NCBI GenBank assembly: GCA_014656175.1
Contig: BNBX01000001.1
Coordinates: 826,284-890,283 of the forward strand
DNA from: Streptomyces werraensis
Lineage (GTDB): Bacteria > Actinomycetota > Actinomycetes > Streptomycetales > Streptomycetaceae
Length of the DNA stretch: 64,000 bases
Direction: 5' to 3'
This document shows, one piece after another, positions 29,069 to 37,906 of this stretch. The notes beneath the pieces were generated by a model. The model was not told the DNA's origin. It was given only the letters and a program-made list of their open reading frames with translations, and searched no databases. Numbering within the stretch: position 1 is the stretch's first letter; each line of letters starts with the position of its first letter. The translations under genes were made by a program, and so were the position numbers.

Positions 29069-29119
29069 AAGGCGCCCTGGCTCGTCGGCCCGTGGGGGGA
29101 CCGGCGGCCGGGGCGCCTT
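29069..29119 (+). terminator. possible terminator in non-coding region
   Basis: AAGGCGCCC (29069-29077) pairs with GGGCGCCTT (29111-29119) around a GC-rich 33-base loop that can fold further, followed by TTTCCTTT. If a transcript comes from 28.7 kb, it could end here. Confidence 0.4.
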
Positions 29120-29167
29120 TTCCTTTGCGTGGCGGCAAGCGCCCGAAGAGGCGCGTGCAACACGCCG

Positions 29168-29220
29168 AAGGGGCGCGGGGAACTGCGCGACCAGCCACAG
29201 CCGGCCTGCAGTCGCCCACG
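29168..29220. repeat. dispersed Streptomyces intergenic repeat, copy 1
   Basis: The core GGGGCGCGGGGAACTGCGCG followed by ACCAGCC matches a short element I recall as common between genes in Streptomyces genomes. A second copy with GGGGCGCGGGGAACCGCGCG lies at 51057-51110. Its function is unknown; the core can form a hairpin. Confidence 0.6.
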
Positions 29221-29269
29221 CCCCTCAAGACACGAACGCTTACGCGCACGACACCCGCACCGGCAGGTG

Positions 29270-30559
29270 TCAGCGCTCCTCGACGGGCACGAAGTCCCGC
29301 TCGACGACACCCGTGTAGATCTGCCGCGGGCGCCCGATCCGCGACCCCGGCTCCTTGATCATCTCGTGCCACTGGGCGATCCAGCCCGGAAGGCGGCCGA
29401 GGGCGAACAGAACGGTGAACATCTCGGTCGGGAAGCCCATGGCCCGGTAGATCAGACCGGTGTAGAAGTCCACGTTCGGGTAGAGGCTGCGCGAGACGAA
29501 GTAGTCGTCGGAGAGCGCGTGCTCCTCCAGCTTGAGCGCGATGTCCAGCAGCTCGTCGGACTTGCCGAGGGCGGACAGCACGTCGTGCGCGGCGGCCTTG
29601 ATGATCTTGGCGCGCGGGTCGAAGTTCTTGTAGACCCGGTGGCCGAAGCCCATCAGGCGGACGCCGTCCTCCTTGTTCTTCACCTTGCGGATGAAGGCGT
29701 CGACGTCGCCGCCGTTGTCGCGGATGCCCTCGAGCATCTCCAGCACCGACTGGTTGGCGCCGCCGTGGAGCGGGCCCCACAGGGCGTTGATGCCGGCGGA
29801 GATCGAGGCGAACATGTTCGCCTGCGAGGAGCCGACCAGGCGGACCGTGGAGGTGGAGCAGTTCTGCTCGTGGTCCGCGTGCAGGATCAGCAGCTTGTCC
29901 AGGGCGGAGACGACGACCGGGTCGAGGTCGTACTCCTGCGCCGGGACGGAGAAGGTCATGCGCAGGAAGTTCTCGACGTAGCCGAGGTCGTTGCGCGGGT
30001 AGACGAACGGGTGGCCGACCGACTTCTTGTAGGCGTAGGCCGCGATCGTCGGGAGCTTGGCGAGCAGGCGGATCGTGGAGAGGTTGCGCTGCTGCTCGTC
30101 GAACGGGTTGTGGCTGTCCTGGTAGAACGTGGACAGCGCGGAGACCACCGAGGACAGCATGGCCATCGGGTGGGCGTCGCGCGGGAAGCCCCGGTAGAAG
30201 TTCTTGACGTCCTCGTGCAGCAGGGTGTGCTGCGTGATGTCGCCCTTGAAGGCGGAGAGCTGGTCGACGGTCGGCAGCTCGCCGTTGATCAGCAGGTAGG
30301 CGACCTCCAGGAAGGTGGAGCGCTCGGCCAGCTGCTCGATCGGGTAGCCGCGGTACCGGAGGATGCCGGCCTCGCCGTCGAGATAGGTGATCGCGGATTT
30401 GTAGGCGGCGGTGTTGCCGTAGCCGCTGTCCAGCGTCACCAGACCGGTCTGGGCGCGGAGCTTCCCGATGTCGAAGCCCTTGTCACCGACGGTGCTGTCG
30501 ATCACCGGGTAGGTGTACTCGCTGCCGTCGTACCGCAGTACTACAGAGTTGTCGCTCAC
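29270..30559 (-). CDS. citA: citrate synthase
   Basis: A 429-residue hexameric-type citrate synthase, joining acetyl-CoA and oxaloacetate to start the citric acid cycle. Key parts are LDGEAGILRYRGYPIEQLAE, the catalytic His in GPLHGGANQ, GFGHRVYKNFDPRA and DFYTGLIYRAMGFP containing the catalytic Asp. GTG 30559 (VSDNSVVLRYDG) is chosen because GAGGGAAG precedes it and homologues start there; GTG 30571 has no such site. From memory, citA in S. coelicolor is needed for normal aerial growth. It lies 178 bases downstream of a RecD2-like gene, probably transcribed separately. Confidence 0.96.
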   Translation of the reverse strand: MSDNSVVLRYDGSEYTYPVIDSTVGDKGFDIGKLRAQTGLVTLDSGYGNTAAYKSAITYLDGEAGILRYRGYPIEQLAERSTFLEVAYLLINGELPTVDQLSAFKGDITQHTLLHEDVKNFYRGFPRDAHPMAMLSSVVSALSTFYQDSHNPFDEQQRNLSTIRLLAKLPTIAAYAYKKSVGHPFVYPRNDLGYVENFLRMTFSVPAQEYDLDPVVVSALDKLLILHADHEQNCSTSTVRLVGSSQANMFASISAGINALWGPLHGGANQSVLEMLEGIRDNGGDVDAFIRKVKNKEDGVRLMGFGHRVYKNFDPRAKIIKAAAHDVLSALGKSDELLDIALKLEEHALSDDYFVSRSLYPNVDFYTGLIYRAMGFPTEMFTVLFALGRLPGWIAQWHEMIKEPGSRIGRPRQIYTGVVERDFVPVEER

Positions 30560-30737
30560 GTCTTCCCTCACCGACGTTGTGCCTCATCTTCGAGGTGCCC
30601 TGACTGTCTCTACCATCCCCCACTCGGCTCAGGAGAGTGCACTCGGGGTCGACCATCGGGCCTATTGACGGCACTGAGTGCCGCCAACTTGCCCATCCTG
30701 CCCCCTGTGTTCCCCATCCGGAAGCCCTGTGTGACCT

Positions 30738-33092
30738 TCACGACTCATTTGATCGATCATTTTCTGATGACGAGGCCCTCACAGCGGCGTCCGCCCCTGC
30801 CGGGAGGCCGTTCCCTCCGGGTCCCCCGCGCGCCGACGCGGAACCGGCGAGGCGCATGTCGAGGGCCGTGCAGCGGCGGCCCGCCGACAGTGTGCGCACG
30901 GCCTGCCCGACGGCCTTGCGGGAGCCGACCAGGACGACGAGTTTCCGGGCCCGGGTGACCGCGGTGTAGAGCAGGTTGCGCTGAAGCATCATCCACGCGC
31001 CCGTGGTGACGGGGATGACGACCGCCGGGTACTCGCTGCCCTGGGAGCGGTGGATGGTCACGGCGTAGGCGTGCGCCAGTTCGTCCAGCTCGTCGAAGTC
31101 GTACGGCACCTCCTCGTCCTCGTCGGTCAGCACGGTCAGGCGCTGGTCGACGGGGTCGAGCGAGGTGACGACGCCGACGGTGCCGTTGAAGACGCCGTTG
31201 GCGCCCTTCTCGTAGTTGTTGCGGATCTGGGTGACCTTGTCGCCGACGCGGAACACCCGGCCGCCGAACCGCTTCTCGGGCAGGTCGGGGCGGGCGGGGG
31301 TGACGGCCTGCTGGAGCAGGGCGTTGAGCGTGCCTGCGCCGGCGGGACCGCGGTGCATGGGGGCGAGGACCTGCACGTCCCGGCGGGGGTCGAGACCGAA
31401 CTTGGCGGGGATGCGCCGGGCCGCGACGTCGACCGTGAGCCGCCCGGCCTCCTCGGTGTCCTCCTCGACGAAGAGGAAAAAGTCCTTCATGCCCTCGGTG
31501 ACGGGGTGCTTGCCGGCGTTGATCCGGTGGGCGTTGGTGACCACGCCGGACTGCTGCGCCTGGCGGAAGACACGGGTGAGCCGGACGGCGGGGACCGGGC
31601 TGCCGTCGGCGAGCAGGTCCCTGAGCACCTCTCCGGCACCCACGCTGGGCAGCTGGTCCACGTCCCCGACGAACAGCAGGTGCGCACCCGGCGGCACGGC
31701 CTTGACCAGCTTGTTCGCCAGCAGCAGGTCCAGCATGGACGCCTCGTCGACCACCACCAGGTCGGCGTCCAGCGGCCGGTCCCGGTCGTACGCCGCGTCC
31801 CCGCCGGGCTTGAGCTCCAGCAGCCGGTGCACGGTGGACGCCTCGGCGCCGGTCAGCTCGGCGAGCCGCTTGGCGGCCCGTCCGGTCGGCGCGGCGAGCA
31901 CCACCTTCGCCCTCTTGGCGCGGGCCAGCTCGACGATCGACCGCACGGTGAAGGACTTGCCGCAGCCCGGTCCGCCGGTCAGCACGGCGACCTTCTGCGT
32001 CAACGCCAGCTTGACCGCGGCCTCCTGTTCGGGCGCCAGGTCCGTCCCCGTACGGCCGCGCAGCCAGCCGAGCGCCTTGTCCCAGGCCACGTCCCGGAAG
32101 GCGGGCATGCGGTCCTGGTCGGTGCGCAGCAGCCGCAGCAGCTGGGCGGCGAGGGCCACTTCGGCACGGTGGAAGGGCACCAGGTAGACGGCGGTGACCG
32201 GGTCGCCGCCCTCCGGGTCCGGCACCTTCTCCCGGACGACACCGGGGTCCTCCCCCGGGTCCTCCGGCTCGGCGGCGAGCTCGGCGAGGCACTCGATGAC
32301 CAGGCCGGTGTCCACCTGGAGCAGCTTCACCGCGTCGGCGATGAGCTTCTCCTCGGGGAGGTAGCAGTGCCCTTGGTCGGTGGCCTGCGACAGCGCGTAC
32401 TGCAGGCCGGCCTTCACGCGGTCCGGGCTGTCGTGGGGGATGCCGACGGACCGGGCGATCCTGTCGGCGGTGAGGAAGCCGATGCCCCAGACGTCGGAGG
32501 CGAGCCGGTAGGGCTGGTTCCTCACCACGGAGATGGAGGCGTCGCCGTACTTCTTGTAGATGCGCACGGCGATGGAGGTGGAGACCTCGACGCTCTGGAG
32601 GAAGAGCATGACCTCCTTGATCGCCTTCTGCTCCTCCCAGGCGTCGGCGATCTTCTTGGTCCTCTTGGGCCCGAGCCCGGGGACCTCGATGAGCCGCTTC
32701 GGCTCCTCCTCGATGACACGGAGGGTGTCCGTGCCGAAGTGCTGGGTGATCCGGTCGGCGAAGACGGGTCCGATGCCCTTCACCAGCCCCGAGCCGAGGT
32801 AGCGGCGGATGCCCTGGACGGTGGCGGGCAGGACGGTCGTGTAGTTCTCGACGTGGAACTGCTTGCCGTACTGGGGGTGCGAGCCCCACCGCCCTTCCAT
32901 CCGCAGCGACTCCCCCACCTGCGCGCCGAGCAGTGCCCCGACGACGGTGAGCAGGTCGTTGCCCCCGCGGCCGGTGTCGACGCGGGCGACGGTGTAGCCG
33001 TTCTCCTCGTTGGCGTACGTGATGCGCTCCAACACGCCTTCGAGGACGGCGAGCCGGCGTTCGCCGGGAGGTGCGGGTGGGTGGGTGGGCAT
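30738..33092 (-). CDS. RecD2-like ATP-dependent 5'-3' DNA helicase
   Basis: A 784-residue SF1B helicase of the RecD2/TraA type, found in bacteria without RecBC partners. The N-terminal part has helix-hairpin-helix repeats (GSGLVKGIGPVFADRI, VPGLGPKRTKKIADAW, VWGIGFLTADRIA), then the helicase core: Walker A GGPGCGKSFT, VVVDEASMLD, GDVDQLPSVGAG, RLTRVFRQAQQSG and HRSQGSEYPAVVIPV with LYTAVTRARKLVVL at the end. ATG 33090-33092 is the best start, though no ribosome binding site is visible. The last 25 residues are Ser/Ala-rich and AT-richer. Role: repair or replication-fork processing. Confidence 0.93.
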   Translation of the reverse strand: MPTHPPAPPGERRLAVLEGVLERITYANEENGYTVARVDTGRGGNDLLTVVGALLGAQVGESLRMEGRWGSHPQYGKQFHVENYTTVLPATVQGIRRYLGSGLVKGIGPVFADRITQHFGTDTLRVIEEEPKRLIEVPGLGPKRTKKIADAWEEQKAIKEVMLFLQSVEVSTSIAVRIYKKYGDASISVVRNQPYRLASDVWGIGFLTADRIARSVGIPHDSPDRVKAGLQYALSQATDQGHCYLPEEKLIADAVKLLQVDTGLVIECLAELAAEPEDPGEDPGVVREKVPDPEGGDPVTAVYLVPFHRAEVALAAQLLRLLRTDQDRMPAFRDVAWDKALGWLRGRTGTDLAPEQEAAVKLALTQKVAVLTGGPGCGKSFTVRSIVELARAKRAKVVLAAPTGRAAKRLAELTGAEASTVHRLLELKPGGDAAYDRDRPLDADLVVVDEASMLDLLLANKLVKAVPPGAHLLFVGDVDQLPSVGAGEVLRDLLADGSPVPAVRLTRVFRQAQQSGVVTNAHRINAGKHPVTEGMKDFFLFVEEDTEEAGRLTVDVAARRIPAKFGLDPRRDVQVLAPMHRGPAGAGTLNALLQQAVTPARPDLPEKRFGGRVFRVGDKVTQIRNNYEKGANGVFNGTVGVVTSLDPVDQRLTVLTDEDEEVPYDFDELDELAHAYAVTIHRSQGSEYPAVVIPVTTGAWMMLQRNLLYTAVTRARKLVVLVGSRKAVGQAVRTLSAGRRCTALDMRLAGSASARGGPGGNGLPAGADAAVRASSSENDRSNES

Positions 33093-33133
33093 GGGTCGAC
33101 GGTACCGGTGGGATGTGACAGGCGGTTCGGGGT

Positions 33134-33625
33134 TCAGGACTCCTCGTCCTGGCCGGGGTGGGCGGGGCCGTGGTGGTCGGCGAGGGCGGTGAGCAGGCGG
33201 GTGAGTTCGGCCCTCTCGGCCGGGTCGAGGGGGGCGAGGAGTTCGTCCTGCGCCTCGCGGATGAGCGCGTCGAGCCGTTCCAGGCGGCGGCGGCCGGTGG
33301 CCGTGAGGGTGATGACGTTGCGGCGGCGGTCGGCGGGGTCGGGGTCGCGGCGGACGCAGCCCGCGTCCCCCAGGTCGTTGAGGACGGCGACCATGTCGCT
33401 GCGGTGGATGCCGGTGCGGCGGCTGAGCCCGGCCTGGCTGGCGGGGCCCGCCTCGGCGAGCGTCAGCAGTACCGCGAAGTGCCACTTGTGGGCGCCCTCG
33501 GCGGCCAGCCGCTCGCCGACGAGCCGGTCGGCCACCAGGGTGGCGCCGGCCAGCAGACGGCTGGGGATGGCGCGGAGGCGGGCGGGGGCGGGTTCCTCCG
33601 GTGCCGGGGTGGGGCTGGGGCTCAC
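33134..33625 (-). CDS. MarR-family transcriptional regulator
   Basis: A 163-residue winged-helix regulator. Helical dimer part at both ends; DNA-binding part GPASQAGLSRRTGIHRSDMVAVLNDL and wing with DPDPADRRRNVITLTATG (quoted in short parts: SQAGLSRRTGIHRSDMV; DPADRRRNVITLT). DRR in the wing is a MarR hallmark. GTG 33623-33625 follows GGAGGA. It is divergent from the epoxide hydrolase gene, and the 93-base gap holds two perfect inverted repeats, so it probably represses itself and the hydrolase until a ligand binds. Confidence 0.93.
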   Translation of the reverse strand: MSPSPTPAPEEPAPARLRAIPSRLLAGATLVADRLVGERLAAEGAHKWHFAVLLTLAEAGPASQAGLSRRTGIHRSDMVAVLNDLGDAGCVRRDPDPADRRRNVITLTATGRRRLERLDALIREAQDELLAPLDPAERAELTRLLTALADHHGPAHPGQDEES

Positions 33626-33646
33626 GTGCGGTCCTCCGCGTCTTGC

Positions 33647-33661
33647 GTTGGTGGGACCAAC
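33647..33661. promoter_or_regulatory. inverted repeat, likely marR operator
   Basis: GTTGGT and ACCAAC flank GGG, a perfect 6-bp dyad 22 bases upstream of the MarR start, placed to overlap its promoter. Confidence 0.5.
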
Positions 33662-33674
33662 AGTCTACGTTAGT

Positions 33675-33700
33675 TAGTGACACAAACGTTAGTGTCACTA
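33675..33700. promoter_or_regulatory. MarR-type operator of the epoxide hydrolase
   Basis: TAGTGACAC (33675-33683) and GTGTCACTA (33692-33700) are perfect 9-bp inverted arms with an 8-base spacer, just before the GGAGG of the hydrolase. ACGTTAGT also occurs as a direct repeat (33668 and 33686). Confidence 0.65.
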
Positions 33701-33718
33701 CTGATTACGGAGGCGACC

Positions 33719-34846
33719 ATGATCACGCCGTTCCGCATCGACATCCCCCAGGCCGACCTCGACGACCTCGCCGGCCGTCTGGCACGCACCCGCTGGCCCG
33801 ACGAGCTCACCGGCGCCGGCTGGGACTACGGCTTCCCGCTGGCCCGGCTGAAGGAGCTGGCCCACCACTGGCGCACCGGCTACGACTGGCGTGCGCACGA
33901 GGCCCGGCTCAACGAACTCCCCCACTTCCTCACGGAGATCGACGGCCAGACCGTCCACTTCGTCCATGTGCGCTCCGCCCGGCCGGACGCGCTCGCGCTG
34001 ATCCTCACCCATGGCTGGCCGGGCTCGTTCCTGGAGTTCCTCGACGTGGTCGAGCCCCTGTCCCGGGACTTCCACCTGGTGATCCCGTCCATCCCCGGCT
34101 ACGGCTTCTCGGGGCCGACCCACGAGCGCGGCTGGGACGTCGTCCGCGTCGCCCGCGCGTGGGCCGAGCTGATGCGCCGCCTCGGTTACGAGCGGTACGG
34201 CGCGCAGGGCGGCGACTTCGGCTCGGGCATCTCCCTGGCACTGGGCGCGGTGGCGCCCGAGCGGGTGGTCGGCGTGCACGTCAACTACCTGCCCACCCGG
34301 CCCGACCCGGCCGCCGGCGTCGCCCTGAGCCCTTCGGACGAGGCCCGGCTGGAGAAGGTGCGGCAGCTGATGGCGAACCGCCCGCCCTACCAGGCCTTGC
34401 AGGCCACGACCCCGCAGACGCTGGGCTACGCGCTGACCGACTCGCCGGTGGGCCAGCTGGCGTGGATCGCGGAACGGTTCGCGCAGTGGACCGATCCCCG
34501 GACGCCGGTGAGCGACGAGCGGATCCTGACCGACGTCTCGCTGTACTGGCTGACCGCCACGGCCGCCTCGTCGGCACGGCTGCACCGCGAGTCGGCACGA
34601 CGCACCGAGGGGTGCCCCGTGCCGGTGGGGGTGGCGGTGCTCCCCCACGACATCACCCGGTCGGTACGGCCCCTGGCGGAGCGGCTGTACGACATCCGGC
34701 ACTGGTCGGAGTTCGACCGGGGCGGTCACTTCGCGGCGATGGAGGTGCCGGAGCTGTTCGCGGAGGACGTACGGACGTTCTTCCTGGCGTTGGAGGGCGG
34801 GGCGGGCGAACCCGTCACTTCGCGCGCCGCCCGATCAGGGAGTTGA
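33719..34846 (+). CDS. epoxide hydrolase
   Basis: A 375-residue alpha/beta-hydrolase of the microsomal-type epoxide hydrolase family, opening epoxides to diols. The N-terminal EHN domain ([37 protein letters not shown]) is followed by the oxyanion motif HGWPGS (98-104... HGWPGSF), nucleophile Asp166 in GGDFGSG, and the catalytic His in GGHFAAME (His337). ATG 33719 follows GGAGG by 5 bases. It is divergent from a MarR gene with a dyad operator between. Its 3' end overlaps the convergent DUF1648 gene by 32 bases. Confidence 0.92.
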   Translation: MITPFRIDIPQADLDDLAGRLARTRWPDELTGAGWDYGFPLARLKELAHHWRTGYDWRAHEARLNELPHFLTEIDGQTVHFVHVRSARPDALALILTHGWPGSFLEFLDVVEPLSRDFHLVIPSIPGYGFSGPTHERGWDVVRVARAWAELMRRLGYERYGAQGGDFGSGISLALGAVAPERVVGVHVNYLPTRPDPAAGVALSPSDEARLEKVRQLMANRPPYQALQATTPQTLGYALTDSPVGQLAWIAERFAQWTDPRTPVSDERILTDVSLYWLTATAASSARLHRESARRTEGCPVPVGVAVLPHDITRSVRPLAERLYDIRHWSEFDRGGHFAAMEVPELFAEDVRTFFLALEGGAGEPVTSRAARSGS

Positions 34847-35804
34847 GGAGGGCCGCGCCGCGTTCGGCGTCGTCGACGCTGACGGCGAAGTCCTTGCCCT
34901 TGACGGTGCGGATCACCAGGCATTCGCCGCCGCGCAGCATGACGGTGGTGCCGAGGCCGTTCAGGCGGTAGCCCCAGCCGCCGACCTGCATGGCGGTGCG
35001 GTTCTCGACCCGGGCGGAGGCGATGGCGTCGGCGGGCCAGCGCCGGGTCGGCCGGCCCAGGGGGCCGAAGGCGACCTCGAGGCCCTTCTCGGTCACCCGG
35101 GCCTGGACGGAGGCGCAGGCGAGCACCACCACGGTGACGAGGCCGAGGGCCCCGGCCAGCGACCAGGCGTCCGCCCCCGCCAGGCCGCCGACGGCAGCCA
35201 CCGTCGCGCCGACGGCGACGATCCCGCTGACGGCCCCTGTGACGTGCAGCCAGCGGTTGGAAGTGCGGGACAGCCACACGAAGCGCTGCCCCTCCGGTAT
35301 CTCCATGGAGGGCCCGGAGGCGGGCGGCCCGGCGACGCGCGCCCGGCGGCCGATCACCTGGGCCGCGACGCCCACCGCCACCGCGCCGGCCAGGGTGGCG
35401 ACGGCCCAGCCGGTGACCGGACCGGCGTCGCGCCAGTCGGCACGGTCGAGGTTCGCCCGTACGACGGACGCCTGCGCGCCGAGGAGGGTCACGCCGGTGA
35501 AGCCGAGGGTGATGCCGGCCCAGCCTGGAGCCGCGACCGTACCGCCGGCGCTTCGGCGGGCGCGCCACAGGGACACCACGGCAACGGCCGCCAGGAGCAG
35601 CCAGATCAGCGCCGGGAAGAAGGTGGCCGCCCAGAACGGCATCGAGTCGTCCGGCTCGCCGCCCGCACCCCAGTGGGTCGCCAGCCGGTCGGGCAGCCGG
35701 TCCCGAGCGGTCAGCGGGAAAAGCACCAGGAGCACCAGCACTCCCAGGACCCAGACGGCGGCACCCCATGTCGTGGCGTTCCCGCGCGTTGTCCGCTCGG
35801 TCAC
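34815..35804 (-). CDS. DUF1648-type membrane protein
   Basis: A 329-residue membrane protein. The first helix and [22 protein letters not shown] match DUF1648, the domain of the SdpI immunity protein. About six helices follow in two groups; the C-terminal 90 residues ([41 protein letters not shown]) look like a PH-like domain. GTG 35802-35804 overlaps the stop of the GntR gene by 4 bases, so both are translated together. By analogy with sdpRI pairs it may sense envelope stress or a toxin and signal to the regulator, but this is inference. Confidence 0.85.
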   Translation of the reverse strand: MTERTTRGNATTWGAAVWVLGVLVLLVLFPLTARDRLPDRLATHWGAGGEPDDSMPFWAATFFPALIWLLLAAVAVVSLWRARRSAGGTVAAPGWAGITLGFTGVTLLGAQASVVRANLDRADWRDAGPVTGWAVATLAGAVAVGVAAQVIGRRARVAGPPASGPSMEIPEGQRFVWLSRTSNRWLHVTGAVSGIVAVGATVAAVGGLAGADAWSLAGALGLVTVVVLACASVQARVTEKGLEVAFGPLGRPTRRWPADAIASARVENRTAMQVGGWGYRLNGLGTTVMLRGGECLVIRTVKGKDFAVSVDDAERGAALLNSLIGRRAK

Positions 35805-36148
35805 GTGACCTCCCTGATCATGTCGATGACGTCGTCCTTGCCGTATCCGAGGCGCGCCGCGTCGGCCAGGACCTCACGGATGCGGTCCAGCAACGCCGAA
35901 CGCCCGTCGGCCCCTTGGGCCACGGTCACTCCGCGCCCCCGCCGGAACTCCAGCAGCCCTTCGTCCCGCAGGGCGCGCAGGCCGCGGAGCACGGTGTTGA
36001 CGTTCACGCCGAGCGCCTGGGAGAGGTCCCGGGCGGGCGGCAGCCGGTCGCCCGGCGCGCACTCCCCTTCGGCGATGGCCCGCCGTACGGCACCGGCCAC
36101 CTGCTCGTGCAGGGGGCGGGTGTCGGCGACGTCGAGTCTCAGCAGCAT
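35801..36148 (-). CDS. YtrA-subfamily GntR regulator
   Basis: A 115-residue GntR protein. The winged-helix part is PLHEQVAGAVRRAIAEGECA, GDRLPPARDLSQALGVNVNTVLRGLRALRDEGLLEFRRGRG (quoted in short parts: LPPARDLSQALGVN; TVLRGLRALRDEGLLE) with only about 40 residues after it (LLDRIREVLADAARLGYGKDDVIDMI), the short tail typical of YtrA regulators. ATG 36146-36148 lies inside a perfect dyad, so autoregulation is likely. It is the first gene of a two-gene unit with the DUF1648 membrane protein. Confidence 0.93.
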   Translation of the reverse strand: MLLRLDVADTRPLHEQVAGAVRRAIAEGECAPGDRLPPARDLSQALGVNVNTVLRGLRALRDEGLLEFRRGRGVTVAQGADGRSALLDRIREVLADAARLGYGKDDVIDMIREVT

Positions 36149-36172
36149 GGTGCTAATGACGATAGCACCATG
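36146..36172 (-). promoter_or_regulatory. GntR/YtrA operator overlapping the start codon
   Basis: CATGGTGCTA (36146-36155) and TAGCACCATG (36163-36172) are perfect 10-bp inverted arms with a 7-base spacer. One arm contains the start codon of the GntR gene, leaving no room for a normal leader, so the transcript may be leaderless and the repressor would block initiation directly. Confidence 0.75.
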
Positions 36173-36185
36173 CGTCTTGATGCCG

Positions 36186-36641
36186 TCAGACGACGTCGAA
36201 CTCGTTGCCCTCCGGATCCCGCATGGCCGCGGCGTAGAACCCCGCGTCCGGCTCGTCCTTGATCCTCAGGACAGTGGCACCGGCGTCGACCAGCTGCGCG
36301 ACAGCGGTCCTGACCCGCTCCGCGCGGACGGCGAGCGGGACCTCCCGGCCCCCGCCGACCTTGAGGTCGAAGTGCCAGCGGTTCTTGACGGTCTTCGGCT
36401 CGGGCACCTGCTGGAACCACACACGCGGTCCGCGGCCCGTCGGGTCCACGATCGACTCCGCCAGATCACCGGCCCCGGGCGGCAGCTCCTCCGCGGGCAC
36501 GCCCATCGCCTCCCAGTAGGCGCGCCAGGTGGGATGACCCTCGGGGGCAGGCTCGGGCACGTACCCGAGGGCGGGGGCCCAGAAGGCCACCATCCGCTGC
36601 GGATCGGAGCAGTCGATCGTCAGCTGCAGTGTCATCTCCAT
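36186..36641 (-). CDS. VOC-family glyoxalase-like protein
   Basis: A 151-residue protein of the vicinal oxygen chelate superfamily (glyoxalase-like domain). It starts MEMTLQLTIDCSDPQRMVAF with WAPALGYVPE, and ends AAMRDPEGNEFDVV, the typical paired beta-alpha-beta-beta-beta ends; VWFQQVPEPKTVKNRWHFDL lies between. The final Glu (GNEF) could bind metal. The start ATG is at 36639-36641. It runs toward the divergent GntR operator region in the same direction. Substrate unknown; many relatives bind rather than catalyse. Confidence 0.87.
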   Translation of the reverse strand: MEMTLQLTIDCSDPQRMVAFWAPALGYVPEPAPEGHPTWRAYWEAMGVPAEELPPGAGDLAESIVDPTGRGPRVWFQQVPEPKTVKNRWHFDLKVGGGREVPLAVRAERVRTAVAQLVDAGATVLRIKDEPDAGFYAAAMRDPEGNEFDVV

Positions 36642-36875
36642 GGCCGGAGGCTGCCACGGGGGTCCGACAACCGGTCAGCTCAGCCACAGGGGGCACGGTT
36701 GGGCAAGGGGCGACCCGCCGTCCCGGAGGCAGGGGCCCGCAGGAGATCGAGAACCGCGCACCCCGGATAGCCTGCGAAGCTCGCGCACAGGAATCGGTAG
36801 TTGCATTCCCAGTAGCTCACGACCCGCCGTTGCGTACGCGCGAAAAAGACGGGATCGTCGACGAGACGTCAGGGG

Positions 36876-37538
36876 CTAGGACTCTGCGCCCTCACCAAGC
36901 CGACTGTCGAGATCACTTGCCCACTCCTGAGCCCAGTCCCTGAGTTCCGCGACCTGACACTCGGTGAGACCGTAGGAGGCGAACTCCTCGTCGTCGTACC
37001 ACTCGGCGCCTGCCAGACGGTCCCGCAGGTCCTCCCGTCGGAACTCGTCGCGGCCGTGCCGTTCACCCAGGCGTTCGAGGTCCCGGGTCGTATGGTGGGC
37101 AGAAGCCGCGTGAACGTCGATCAGGTCCCGGACGGCGCCCCGGTCGGCGAGAGCACGGACCTTGGTTCCGATCACATCGTCGAGAGCCAGGACCGGGCCG
37201 TGCTCGGTGTCGAGCGGTGCGGCCCACAGATTCTCCTTGAGGATGTCCACCTCGCACTCTTCTCCTGTGTCCGGATCGGCCACCAGCAGCCTCCCCGACA
37301 GTGGATCGACACTGATGGTCGTCACACGCCAGCGGCGCTCGGCCAGCGCCCGGTGGAGGTGCTCGACAATGTCCGCCATAGGAGCGGGGTTTTCGGTCGC
37401 GACGTCGAGGTCCTGGCTGAGGCGGTCGACCAACCCGTGCGCCTGGACGGCGTACCCGCCGGTGATGACCAGCGGGTAGGGCGTGCCGATGACGAGGATG
37501 TCGGCCAGAAGACGGCGATGCAGATGGCTGAGGTTCAC
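36876..37538 (-). CDS. AbiEii-like nucleotidyltransferase
   Basis: A 220-residue protein of the nucleotidyltransferase AbiEii/AbiGii toxin family. It has YPLVITGGYAVQAHGLVDR and SQDLDVATEN, the GG...D.D active-site pattern, and later ALDDVIGTKVRALADRGAVRDLIDVHA with the conserved K and D.IDVHA. Such enzymes add nucleotides to tRNA or other targets in type IV toxin-antitoxin systems, but many paralogues have housekeeping or unknown roles. GTG 37536-37538 overlaps the stop of the partner gene by 4 bases, so the two are coupled. Confidence 0.87.
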   Translation of the reverse strand: MNLSHLHRRLLADILVIGTPYPLVITGGYAVQAHGLVDRLSQDLDVATENPAPMADIVEHLHRALAERRWRVTTISVDPLSGRLLVADPDTGEECEVDILKENLWAAPLDTEHGPVLALDDVIGTKVRALADRGAVRDLIDVHAASAHHTTRDLERLGERHGRDEFRREDLRDRLAGAEWYDDEEFASYGLTECQVAELRDWAQEWASDLDSRLGEGAES

Positions 37539-37900
37539 GCGGCGGCGGACGCCTTACGCGCGAGCTCAGGGAACGCTTCCTCCCAGACGTCGCGGACATG
37601 CCTGCTCACCAAGGTGCGAAGCAGGGGCCACTGAGCGATCAGCACGTCCCGGTTCAGGAAAGTGGGGAGGTCGTCGCGCTGCCCCTCCGTCAGGACCGTC
37701 CGGTACAGGCTCATCCGCTGGCGTGGGCGGTCGAGGTCGTAGGACCGGAGCCCGGACCAGACGATGTGCAGAGGCAACGCCACCTGTCCGTGCACCGGCC
37801 CGGTCAGCTCGTCCAGGCGGCTCGGCAGCCGAGCCGCGTACCGAGCACGCAGCACCTCCCCGGCGGAAGGCTCGGTCCGGCGTGAGTGCAGCGCTGTCAT
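37535..37900 (-). CDS. small partner of the nucleotidyltransferase
   Basis: A 121-residue protein not recognised by family. It is largely helical, with a conserved-looking centre LTGPVHGQVALPLHIVWSGL and SYDLDRPRQRMSLYRTVLTE, then a Trp/Leu-rich end. It has no HTH resembling AbiEi, no signal peptide and no membrane helix. ATG 37898-37900 is chosen because a promoter lies only 6 bases upstream. By position it may be the antitoxin or regulator of the following nucleotidyltransferase, inference from the coupled layout. Confidence 0.75.
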   Translation of the reverse strand: MTALHSRRTEPSAGEVLRARYAARLPSRLDELTGPVHGQVALPLHIVWSGLRSYDLDRPRQRMSLYRTVLTEGQRDDLPTFLNRDVLIAQWPLLRTLVSRHVRDVWEEAFPELARKASAAA

Positions 37901-37906
37901 GCCTGC

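Larger units (their letters stand above)
28618..29269. other. long non-coding region with dyad and inverted repeats
   Basis: This 652-base stretch between copA and citrate synthase is less GC-rich than its surroundings and its open frames have low third-position GC, so I see no gene. It holds a 17-bp dyad CAGATCACAGTGATCTG (28759-28775), a near direct repeat GTCTTGGGGG (28827 and 28859), an 8-bp inverted repeat (28850-28857/28872-28879), GGGCACGTGCCC (28893-28904), a possible terminator (29069-29119) and a dispersed repeat at its end. A regulatory RNA is possible. Confidence 0.45.

Noticed and set aside
28737..29318. Open frame of 193 codons on the plus strand in the gap before citrate synthase
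   Set aside because: Third codon positions are only about 60 percent G/C by eye and the frame runs through a dispersed repeat and the citA 3' end; not typical coding sequence here.
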